The notes below the pieces were generated by a model. The model saw nothing but the letters and a program-made list of their open reading frames with translations. It did not search any database and was not told the origin of the DNA. A program made the position numbers and the translations under genes. A stretch of 6,726 nucleotides of DNA from NCBI GenBank assembly GCA_964579325.1, contig CAZOHN010000197.1, positions 1 to 6,726 of the forward strand, written 5' to 3'. Origin of the DNA: CAZOHN01 sp964579325 (GTDB lineage Bacteria > Pseudomonadota > Alphaproteobacteria > Rhodobacterales > Rhodobacteraceae). Positions 1-4,834 of the stretch are shown piece after piece (the stretch's first letter is position 1; every line of letters begins with the position of its first letter).

Positions 1-810
1 GCCGAGATCGTGGCGGATGCCCAGCGGTTCCTGAACGACGGCGAGAAGATGCAGTTGTCCTATGCCGTGCGGAACACCCACCGCACCATCGGCACGCGCG
101 TCTCCTCCCACATCGTCCAGCGCTTCGGGATGCGGAACAACCTCCAGCCCGATCATCTCACGGTGAAGCTCTCGGGGTCCTGCGGCCAGTCGCTCGGCGC
201 CTTCGCGGCGCCGGGGCTCAAGCTCGAGGTCTCGGGCGATGCCAACGACTATGTCGGCAAGGGTCTCTCGGGCGGCACCATCGTGGTGCGCCCGCCGATG
301 CACTCTCCGCTCGACGCGGCCGAGAACACGATCATCGGCAACACCGTGCTCTATGGCGCGACCGATGGCTACCTGTTCGCGAGCGGCCGTGCGGGCGAGC
401 GGTTCGCCGTGCGGAACTCGGGCGCGAAGGTGGTGGTCGAGGGGTGCGGATCGAATGGCTGCGAGTACATGACCGGCGGGGTCGCGGTGATCCTGGGGCG
501 GATCGGCGCGAACTTCGGCGCCGGCATGACCGGGGGCATGGCCTATGTCTACGACCCCGAGGGCAAGGCGCAGCCGCTCATGAACATGGAGACGCTTGTG
601 ACCTGCCCGGTCACGGTCGACCATTGGGAAGCGCAGCTGAAAGGGTTGATCGAGCGGCATCTGGCCGAGACCGGCAGCCGCCGTGCGGCTTCGATCCTGC
701 AGCACTGGGAGGCCGAAAAGCGCCATTTCCTCCAGATCTGCCCCAAGGAGATGCTCGTCCACCTCCCGCATCCGCTGACCTACGAGGCGCAGGCGGTCCC
801 GGCCGAATAG
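1..810 (+). CDS. gltB: Glutamate synthase (NADPH) large subunit, C-terminal part (5' end off window)
   Basis: Glutamate synthase makes two glutamates from glutamine and 2-oxoglutarate in the cytoplasm. The large subunit carries the glutaminase, FMN and 3Fe-4S sites and works with the GltD NADPH subunit. Only the last 269 residues are here; the frame is open from base 1, so the GTG at 10 is not the start. What is visible is the C-terminal GXGXG beta-helix domain, with its glycine-rich turns: GSCGQSLGAF (fragment residues 59-68), GKGLSGG (86-92), GNTVLYGATDG (113-123), GRAGERFAVRNSGA (129-142), GCEYMTGG (153-160) and GANFGAGMTGG (169-179). The tail after about 200 is the usual helical end, closing in a TAG stop. 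The catalytic domains lie upstream and cannot be judged. gltD is not in view. The gene ends in a strong hairpin and mtgA follows. The family call is secure. Confidence 0.96.
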   Translation, partial: AEIVADAQRFLNDGEKMQLSYAVRNTHRTIGTRVSSHIVQRFGMRNNLQPDHLTVKLSGSCGQSLGAFAAPGLKLEVSGDANDYVGKGLSGGTIVVRPPMHSPLDAAENTIIGNTVLYGATDGYLFASGRAGERFAVRNSGAKVVVEGCGSNGCEYMTGGVAVILGRIGANFGAGMTGGMAYVYDPEGKAQPLMNMETLVTCPVTVDHWEAQLKGLIERHLAETGSRRAASILQHWEAEKRHFLQICPKEMLVHLPHPLTYEAQAVPAE

Positions 811-818
811 GGCCGGGG
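797..818 (+). terminator. GC-rich hairpin at the end of gltB, stop codon in the loop
   Basis: CCCGGCC (798-804) pairs perfectly with GGCCGGG (811-817), and T797-G818 adds a wobble pair. The six-base loop GAATAG contains the gltB TAG stop. No T-run follows, so this is not a classical intrinsic terminator. High-GC bacteria often have T-poor hairpins at gene ends. It could end or attenuate transcription or protect the mRNA 3' end; which of these is inference. Confidence 0.45.
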
Positions 819-837
819 CACCCGCCCAACAAAGCGC

Positions 838-866
838 GTGAACCCGCCGGGGACGCGCGCTATTCT
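838..866 (+). promoter_or_regulatory. Weak promoter-like pair before mtgA
   Basis: TATTCT at 861-866 matches four of six -10 positions. GTGAAC at 838-843 shares the central TGA of a -35 box, 17 bases upstream. A transcript from this -10 would begin near 872-874, that is, at the GTG chosen as the mtgA start, giving a leaderless message. That would fit the lack of any Shine-Dalgarno sequence before either candidate start. The match is poor and the call is speculative. Confidence 0.2.
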
Positions 867-873
867 CCCGCCC

Positions 874-1617
874 GTGGCACGATCGAGCACCCGCAAGAAG
901 ACCGCCCCGAAAAAGAAGGCGGCAACCCCGGTGAAGTCGCTGAAGCAGCGGCTTCGCACGGCTTGGCGCTGGACGTGGCGCACGCTGGTCGCTGTTCCGG
1001 TCGCCGTCGTGGGGCTGGTGCTTCTCTACTCGGTCGCCAACCCGCCGACGACGCACACGATCTGGTCCGAGGCGCGGCGACTGGGCGGGGTCGAGCGCAC
1101 TTGGGTCGACCGGGACCAGATCGCGCCGGTGATGTTCCGGTCGGTCGTGGCGGCCGAGGACGCGAATTTCTGCGAGCACTGGGGTTTCGACCTTGAGGCG
1201 ATCCGCCTCGCGATCGAGGAGGGCGCCGAGCGCGGGGCCTCGACGATCAGCCAGCAGGTCACCAAGAACGTCTTCCTGTGGCAAAGGCGCAGCTGGGTCC
1301 GCAAGGCGATGGAGGCGGTGCTGACCCCGATCGTCGAGCTGACCTGGTCGAAGCGGCGCATCCTCGAGGTCTACCTCAACGTGGCGGAATTCGGCGAGGG
1401 TATCTTCGGCGTCGAGGCGGCGGCGCGGCACTACTTCCGCGTGCCGGCCTCGGAGCTGACCCCGCAACAGGCGGCGCGGCTCGCGGTGCTCCTGCCCAAC
1501 CCCAAGGCGCGCGACCCGCGCGAATTGTCGGCGCAACTCCGCCGCCGGTCGGTCAGCATCGCCGATGGCGCCGAGACGATCCGTCAGGATGGGCGCGCAG
1601 CCTGTTTCGAGGGTTGA
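874..1617 (+). CDS. mtgA: Monofunctional biosynthetic peptidoglycan transglycosylase
   Basis: MtgA polymerises lipid II into glycan strands at the outer face of the inner membrane and lacks a penicillin-binding transpeptidase domain. From the GTG at 874 the protein has 247 residues, a usual length. A Lys/Arg-rich cytoplasmic tail (about 1-34) is followed by one membrane helix (about 35-55, rich in V, A and L) and a glycosyltransferase family 51 domain. Its motifs are all present: EDANFCEHWGFD (95-106, with E95 the expected catalytic glutamate), GASTISQQVTKN (111-122), RKAMEA (133-138), KRRILEVYLN (150-159) and a GIFGVEAAARHYF segment after that. The C-terminus ends in the family's GAETIRQDGRAACF-like tail. 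An in-frame GTG at 838 would add 12 residues of proline-rich sequence that looks unlike a MtgA N-terminus; neither start has a clear ribosome binding site. fzlA begins 48 bases after the stop. Confidence 0.93.
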   Translation: MARSSTRKKTAPKKKAATPVKSLKQRLRTAWRWTWRTLVAVPVAVVGLVLLYSVANPPTTHTIWSEARRLGGVERTWVDRDQIAPVMFRSVVAAEDANFCEHWGFDLEAIRLAIEEGAERGASTISQQVTKNVFLWQRRSWVRKAMEAVLTPIVELTWSKRRILEVYLNVAEFGEGIFGVEAAARHYFRVPASELTPQQAARLAVLLPNPKARDPRELSAQLRRRSVSIADGAETIRQDGRAACFEG

Positions 1618-1632
1618 ATTCCCCCCTGCGCG
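1594..1632 (+). terminator. Inverted repeat spanning the mtgA stop codon
   Basis: CGCGCAG (1594-1600) and CTGCGCG (1626-1632) are perfect reverse complements around a 25-base loop. Inside, GGG (1611-1613) can pair with CCC (1621-1623). The mtgA TGA at 1615-1617 lies in the inner loop. No T-run follows. It may be a weak terminator or processing hairpin between mtgA and fzlA, or simply a product of high GC. Confidence 0.28.
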
Positions 1633-1655
1633 GCGGCAAGACGAAAACGACCTCC

Positions 1656-1661
1656 GGGGAG
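1656..1661 (+). promoter_or_regulatory. Ribosome binding site of fzlA
   Basis: GGGGAG lies four bases before the ATG at 1666. It is a reasonable Shine-Dalgarno match and fixes this ATG as the start, in agreement with the N-terminal beta strand that GST-fold proteins begin with. Confidence 0.6.
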
Positions 1662-1665
1662 CGCC

Positions 1666-2331
1666 ATGAACCGTCTCTATCACGTTCCGCTTTCGCCCTT
1701 CTGCCGCAAGGTGCGGCTCGTGCTGGCCGAGAAGAAGATCGAGGTCGAACTGATCGAGGAGCGCTACTGGGAGCAGGGGCAGGACTTCCTGCGCCGAAAC
1801 CCGGCGGGCAAGGTCCCGGTCATGCGGCTGAACGGCAAGGTCATGTCGGAAAGCCAGGCAATCTGCGAGTTCATCGAGGAAACGCAGCCAGAGCCTGCGT
1901 TGATGCCGAAGAAGGCCGAGGACCGCTACGAGGTGCGGCGGCTCTGCGGGTGGTTCGACGACAAGTTCCACAACGAAGTCACCACGAAACTCCTGCATGA
2001 ACGGGTCACGAAGAAGATCATGGGGCAGGGCTACCCGGAATCGGCCAACGTCAAGGCCGGGGCAAAAGCGATCAAGTATCACATCGACTACATCGGCTGG
2101 TTGCTCGAGACGCGGCGATGGCTGGCGGGCGATGCGATGACACTGGCCGATTTCGCGGCGGCGGCGCATCTGTCGTGCCTCGATTACATCTCGGATGTGG
2201 ACTGGAACCGCAATCCCGCGGTGAAGGACTGGTACGCCAAGATCAAGTCGCGCCCGGCGTTCCGGCCGATCCTGGCCGATCAGGTGCCGGGCTTCCCCCC
2301 GCCGCCGCATTACGCCGACCTGGACTTCTGA
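1666..2331 (+). CDS. fzlA: GST-fold FtsZ-binding protein FzlA (annotated elsewhere as glutathione S-transferase family)
   Basis: This 221-residue protein has the two-domain GST fold. The thioredoxin-like half opens with LYHVPLSPFCRKVRLVLAEKK (4-24), contains NPAGKVPVM (45-53, with the cis-proline at 51) and ESQAIC (62-67). An all-helical C-terminal half includes LAGDAMTLADF (153-163). The opening motif and the unusual tail PPPPHYADLDF (211-221) match what I know of FzlA, which in Caulobacter binds FtsZ filaments, curves them and promotes constriction through its C-terminal end. FzlA is conserved in Alphaproteobacteria and is not a glutathione enzyme. I recognise it by motif and context, not by alignment; the safe fallback is a GST-family protein. 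Neighbours fit: mtgA (wall synthesis) is upstream, and queG, which I recall as a frequent partner in related genomes, starts 37 bases downstream. Confidence 0.8.
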   Translation: MNRLYHVPLSPFCRKVRLVLAEKKIEVELIEERYWEQGQDFLRRNPAGKVPVMRLNGKVMSESQAICEFIEETQPEPALMPKKAEDRYEVRRLCGWFDDKFHNEVTTKLLHERVTKKIMGQGYPESANVKAGAKAIKYHIDYIGWLLETRRWLAGDAMTLADFAAAAHLSCLDYISDVDWNRNPAVKDWYAKIKSRPAFRPILADQVPGFPPPPHYADLDF

Positions 2332-2334
2332 CCC

Positions 2335-2344
2335 CGGACGTCCG
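2335..2344 (+). promoter_or_regulatory. 10-base perfect palindrome between fzlA and queG
   Basis: CGGACGTCCG is a perfect palindrome starting three bases after the fzlA stop codon, in a 37-base gap. With no loop it would not make a stable hairpin, so if functional it would more likely be a protein-binding site. A 10-mer palindrome can arise by chance in GC-rich DNA. Its half-site recurs in two other gaps of the window. Confidence 0.2.
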
Positions 2345-2356
2345 TGGTAGCTGGGA

Positions 2357-2361
2357 AAGGA
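2357..2361 (+). promoter_or_regulatory. Ribosome binding site of queG
   Basis: AAGGA lies seven bases before the GTG at 2369 and supports that start. A second purine run, GAGGGA (2363-2368), touches the GTG and is too close to serve it. The ATG at 2361 is in another frame. Confidence 0.5.
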
Positions 2362-2368
2362 TGAGGGA

Positions 2369-3244
2369 GTGGGTGGGGCGCTCAAGGAGCGGCTTCTGGC
2401 AGAAGCGGAGCGCCTTGGCCTTGCAAAGGCCCGCGTGACGCGGCCCGACGCCATTCCCGAGGCAGCCGGACGGCTTGAGGCCTTTGTGGCCGAGGGCCGA
2501 CACGGGCAGATGGGATGGATGGCCGAGCGGATGCACTGGCGGGGCGACCCGGCCGCGCTCTGGCCCGCCGCGCGGTCGGTGGTGATGCTGGCGGATGTCT
2601 ATGCGCCGGGCCATGATCCGCTGGCGGCTCTGGCACAGCGGGACCGCGGCGTGATCTCGGTCTACGCGCAGGGGTCCGACTATCACGACGTGCTCAAGAA
2701 GAAGCTCAAGGCACTGGGCCGCTGGCTGATTGCCGAGGCGGCGCGCGACGGTCCTGCGCCCGAGATCAAGGTCTTCGTCGATACCGCCCCGGTGATGGAA
2801 AAACCGCTCGCCGAGGCGGCGGGCCTCGGCTGGCAGGGCAAGCACACCAACCTGCTCTCGCGCGACCTTGGCAACTGGTTCTTCCTCGGCGCGCTCTTCA
2901 CCACGCTCGACCTCGAACCCGATGCGCCGGAGGCCGGGCACTGCGGGTCCTGCACCGCCTGCCTCGACATCTGCCCGACGCGCGCCTTTCCGGCGCCGTT
3001 CCAGCTCGATGCGCGGCGTTGCATCAGCTACCTCACCATCGAACACCGGGGACCCGTGGACGAAGACCTGCGCGCCCTTATGGGCAACCGGATCTACGGC
3101 TGCGACGATTGCCTCGCGGTCTGCCCCTGGAACAAGTTCGCACAGGCGACAGCGGAGATTAAACGCCGAGCCAGGAATGATCTCCGCACTCCTGACCTCG
3201 CCGAGCTGAGCGCGCTCGACGACCCCGCATTCAGGGCTCACTTC
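2369..3244 (+). CDS. queG: Epoxyqueuosine reductase, 5' part, running into the scaffold gap
   Basis: QueG reduces epoxyqueuosine to queuosine at the wobble position of tRNAs for Tyr, His, Asn and Asp, in the cytoplasm, using cobalamin and two 4Fe-4S clusters. From the GTG at 2369 the N-terminal domain includes VFVDTAPVMEK (135-145); D138 is in the place of the catalytic acid. Cluster ligands are all there: HCGSCTACLDICP (C192, C195, C198, C202), C218 in RRCISYL, and GCDDCLAVCPWN (C245, C248, C252). The 41 bases at 3101-3141 occur again after the gap. Beyond 3141 this arm reads on for 103 bases into a different version of the C-terminal region (…TPDLAELSALDDPAFRAHF) that does not match the sequence across the gap. 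I take 2369-3141 as the authentic 5' part; 3142-3244 may come from another strain or copy. The spacing to fzlA suggests co-transcription. Confidence 0.93.
3101..3141 (+). repeat. 41-base direct repeat, left copy (identical to 3255-3295)
   Basis: The stretch encoding CDDCLAVCPWNKF is identical base for base at 3101-3141 and 3255-3295. The next base differs (A versus C) and the sequences then diverge. The right copy begins exactly at the end of the Ns. This is what is seen when two contigs share an overlap or branch-point k-mer and were joined with a nominal gap. It is not a biological tandem repeat as far as I can tell. Confidence 0.9.
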
Positions 3245-3254
3245 NNNNNNNNNN
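3245..3254. other. Scaffold gap of ten Ns inside queG
   Basis: The ten Ns are a placeholder, not a measured distance. The offset between the two repeat copies is 154 bases, not a multiple of three, so the queG frame shifts across the gap as written. Removing 3142-3295 joins 773 and 277 bases into 1050, exactly 350 codons including the stop, and restores one open frame. Confidence 0.97.
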
Positions 3255-3295
3255 TGCGACGATTGCCTCGCGGTCTGCCCCTGGAACAAGTTCGC
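3255..3295 (+). repeat. 41-base direct repeat, right copy (identical to 3101-3141)
   Basis: This is the second copy of the queG cluster-motif stretch and forms the first 41 bases after the Ns. Only this copy continues into a complete queG 3' end with a stop codon. Confidence 0.9.
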
Positions 3296-3572
3296 CACCG
3301 AGGCGCGCGAGACGAAGTATGCCGCCCGTATGGGCGGGCCCGCGCCGCTCGCCGACTTGGCGGCGCTTGATGACGCAGCATTTCGCGCCCGTTTCGCCGA
3401 CAGTCCGGTCAAGCGGATCGGGCGTGATCGCTTTGTGCGCAACGTGCTTTATGCGATCGGAAACTCGGGCGATCCCTCCCTTTTGGGGGTAGCCGCCGCC
3501 TTGTGCGACGACCCCGATCCGGCCATCGCCGATGCCGCGCGCTGGGCGCAGGCGCGGCTTTCCGCGGGCTGA
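3255..3572 (+). CDS. queG: Epoxyqueuosine reductase, 3' part, beginning at the scaffold gap
   Basis: The frame is open from the first base after the Ns and repeats the cluster-binding CDDCLAVCPWNKF. It continues through LADLAALDDAAFRARF and the typical QueG stretch SPVKRIGRDRFVRNVLYAIGN, and ends in a HEAT-like helical tail (DPSLLGVAAAL, DDPDPAIADAARWAQ) before TGA. Joined to 2369-3141 it gives a 349-residue protein, normal for QueG. The ATG at 3330 is internal, not a start. The arm before the gap carries a different, homologous version of the first part of this region. Nothing here suggests a real pseudogene; the break is best explained by assembly. Confidence 0.92.
   Translation, partial: CDDCLAVCPWNKFATEARETKYAARMGGPAPLADLAALDDAAFRARFADSPVKRIGRDRFVRNVLYAIGNSGDPSLLGVAAALCDDPDPAIADAARWAQARLSAG
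3553..3566 (+). terminator. Small hairpin just before the queG stop
   Basis: CGCGG (3553-3557) and CCGCG (3562-3566) pair around a CTTT loop, four bases before the TGA. It has only five base pairs and no T-run. It fits the pattern of T-poor hairpins at gene ends in this window, but could be chance. Confidence 0.2.
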
Positions 3573-3593
3573 CGGCCAAGGCGGTTGCGGTGC

Positions 3594-3628
3594 GGTGGCG
3601 ATTCGGGCCACCATGCGGGTCCGCGGAC
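3594..3628 (+). promoter_or_regulatory. Inverted repeats in the gap between queG and the 64-residue gene
   Basis: The 95-base gap (3573-3667) holds two inverted repeats. GGTGGC (3594-3599) pairs with GCCACC (3607-3612) around a seven-base loop, and GTCCGCGGAC (3619-3628) is a perfect ten-base palindrome. The first could help end the queG transcript; the second could be an operator for the next gene. I see no convincing -35/-10 pair here. The roles are inference. Confidence 0.22.
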
Positions 3629-3655
3629 GGGGGACACCTTGGGGAAGCCTTGCAA

Positions 3656-3661
3656 AAGGAG
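3656..3661 (+). promoter_or_regulatory. Strong ribosome binding site of the 64-residue gene
   Basis: AAGGAG sits six bases before the ATG at 3668 and is the best Shine-Dalgarno match in the window. It decides the start of the small gene over the longer open frame, which begins at 3503 inside queG. CCTT (3648-3651), a GCAA loop and AAGG (3656-3659) could form a four-pair hairpin that partly masks it. Confidence 0.75.
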
Positions 3662-3667
3662 AGACCG

Positions 3668-3862
3668 ATGACCCGACATGTAGCCGACAAGCCGAGAACT
3701 CAGGAGACCAGCGCGCGTCTGGCCGCCTACACCCGGATCGAGCGGGACGACACGGGCGCTCGCCCGCAGACGCTCGAACTCCAGCGCCGCGCGAAGGCCG
3801 AGCGCGACGACGGGCGGCGTGCGCAGGAATTCGTGCGGATCGAGCGCGGCAAGACCGCCTGA
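3668..3862 (+). CDS. Small, highly charged hypothetical protein (64 residues)
   Basis: I do not recognise this protein. It is supported as a gene by an excellent ribosome binding site and by strong G/C bias at third codon positions (54 of 64 codons by my count), which fits its neighbours. Of 64 residues 27 are charged (13 Arg, 3 Lys, 5 Asp, 6 Glu). There is no Cys or Trp, no membrane segment and no signal peptide. The second half is probably mostly helical. A loose motif recurs: RIERDD (23-28), AERDDG (44-49), RIERGK (57-62). Such composition could suit a nucleic-acid- or protein-binding small protein, but no function can be assigned. It stands between queG and the EamA gene with its own leader of about 95 bases, so it may be transcribed alone. 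Confidence 0.68.
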   Translation: MTRHVADKPRTQETSARLAAYTRIERDDTGARPQTLELQRRAKAERDDGRRAQEFVRIERGKTA

Positions 3863-3870
3863 CGCATTCC

Positions 3871-3899
3871 CTTCCGCGCGGCGACGGCATATTCGGAAG
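3871..3899 (+). terminator. Inverted repeat after the 64-residue gene
   Basis: CTTCCG (3871-3876) and CGGAAG (3894-3899) are perfect reverse complements separated by 17 bases, in the 60-base gap before the EamA gene. The loop is long and no T-run follows. It may be a weak terminator or a spaced operator; low confidence. Confidence 0.2.
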
Positions 3900-3903
3900 C
3901 AGT

Positions 3904-3914
3904 CGGACCCGGAC
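3904..3914 (+). promoter_or_regulatory. Tandem CGGAC pair before the EamA gene
   Basis: CGGAC occurs twice with one base between (3904-3908, 3910-3914), ending eight bases before the ATG at 3923. The same pentamer or its complement makes up the palindromes at 2335-2344 and 3619-3628. It could be a binding site, or chance in GC-rich DNA. No good Shine-Dalgarno sequence is seen before this gene. Confidence 0.15.
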
Positions 3915-3922
3915 CTGCCACC

Positions 3923-4834
3923 ATGTCGCCGCTGCGCGGGATTTCCCTGAAGATCGCCTCTGTTCTCGTCTTCGTCGTCATGGCGAGCCTGATCAAGGCC
4001 ACCTCCGGCCATGTGCCACCCGGTGAAGCGGTCTTCTTCCGGTCGTTCTTCGCGATCCCCGTGATATTCATCTGGCTTGCGATGACCGGCGAGATGGCCG
4101 GTGCGGTGCGCACGCAGAACCCGATGGGCCACCTCTGGCGCGGCCTTGTCGGGACCTCGGCGATGGGCCTAGGCTTCGCGGGTCTCGGCCTACTGCCGTT
4201 TCCCGAGGTGACGGCCATCGGCTACGCCGCGCCGCTCCTGACGGTGATCTTCGCAGCGATGTTCCTAGGTGAACAGGTCCGGGCCTTCCGGCTCGGCATG
4301 GTTGCGCTCGGCTTGGTCGGCGTGCTCATCGTGCTGTCGCCTAGGCTGACGCTGGGACTCGAGACCGATGCGCGCGAGACACTCGGCGCGGTTCTCGTGC
4401 TGATGAGTGCGGTCTTCGCCGCGCTGGCGCAGGTGTTCGTGCGCAGCCTCGTTGCGACCGAGAGGACATCGGCGATCGTCTTCTGGTTCTCTGTCGCCGC
4501 CTCGGTGCTCTCACTCCTGACGCTCCCCTTCGGCTGGGTTGTCCCCGAACCGCGCGAAGCCGCGATGCTGGTGGCGGCGGGCCTCCTCGGCGGGGTCGGT
4601 CAGATCCTGCTCACCTCGTCCTATCGCCACGCCGACGCCTCGCTGGTCGCGCCGTTCGACTATGCCTCGATCCTCTTCGTGATCGTCATCGGCTACGCTG
4701 TGTTCGACGAGGCCCCGACCCTCACCATGATCGGCGGCGCAGCACTCATCATCCTCGCGGGCGTGCTCATCATCTGGCGCGAGCGTCAGCTTGGCCTCGA
4801 GCGCGAGAAGCAGCGGCGCTCGATGACGCCCTGA
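3923..4834 (+). CDS. DMT-superfamily transporter with two EamA domains
   Basis: This 303-residue inner-membrane protein belongs to the drug/metabolite transporter superfamily, whose members mostly export small metabolites or amino acids. The substrate cannot be read from the sequence. About ten hydrophobic helices are seen, in two homologous halves. The first half ends in PLLTVIFAAMFLGEQV (104-119) and a helix to about 138. The second half ends in APFDYASILFVIVIGYAVFDE (233-253) and a last helix to about 275. These are the conserved EamA blocks, each with the acidic residue after the ninth- or fourth-helix segment. A charged cytoplasmic tail (about 276-303) follows. The ATG at 3923 is chosen because the first helix starts about seven residues later. 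No strong ribosome binding site precedes it. The gene has three CCTAGG hexamers and some rare CTA and AGG codons. It converges on dxs. Confidence 0.9.
   Translation: MSPLRGISLKIASVLVFVVMASLIKATSGHVPPGEAVFFRSFFAIPVIFIWLAMTGEMAGAVRTQNPMGHLWRGLVGTSAMGLGFAGLGLLPFPEVTAIGYAAPLLTVIFAAMFLGEQVRAFRLGMVALGLVGVLIVLSPRLTLGLETDARETLGAVLVLMSAVFAALAQVFVRSLVATERTSAIVFWFSVAASVLSLLTLPFGWVVPEPREAAMLVAAGLLGGVGQILLTSSYRHADASLVAPFDYASILFVIVIGYAVFDEAPTLTMIGGAALIILAGVLIIWRERQLGLEREKQRRSMTP

Noticed and set aside
444..1196. A 250-codon plus-strand frame overlapping the end of gltB and the start of mtgA
   Set aside because: It lies out of frame with two well-supported genes and has the low-complexity Gly/Arg/Ala/Pro composition of a shadow frame.
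1666..2331. A catalytic glutathione S-transferase for detoxification
   Set aside because: The SPFCRKVR opening, the PPPPHYADLDF tail and the neighbourhood fit FzlA better; the general GST-fold assignment is kept as the fallback.
2243..3442. A 399-codon open frame on the minus strand opposite fzlA and queG
   Set aside because: It runs through the ten Ns, is antisense to two recognisable genes, has no family features and an Arg/Gly/Pro/Ala-rich composition typical of shadow frames in GC-rich DNA.
3101..3572. A genuine tandem duplication of the queG 3' end
   Set aside because: The second copy begins exactly at the Ns, the match is confined to 41 bases, and collapsing it restores the frame. Assembly explains this better, though reads are needed to be certain.
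3607..3931. GCCACCATG, a eukaryote-like start context, seen at 3607-3615 and 3917-3925
   Set aside because: The context has no meaning in a bacterial genome and all other signals are bacterial; the match is coincidental.
3532..4026. A 164-codon plus-strand frame overlapping queG, the small gene and the EamA gene
   Set aside because: It overlaps three better-supported frames and has weaker third-position bias. The ATG at 3613 within it has no ribosome binding site.
3727..4218. A 163-codon minus-strand frame across the small gene and the start of the EamA gene
   Set aside because: It covers the small gene in antisense and the EamA coding sequence; its Pro/Arg/Ser composition gives no family signal. 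It does make the small gene's strand worth testing, but the ribosome binding site decides for plus.
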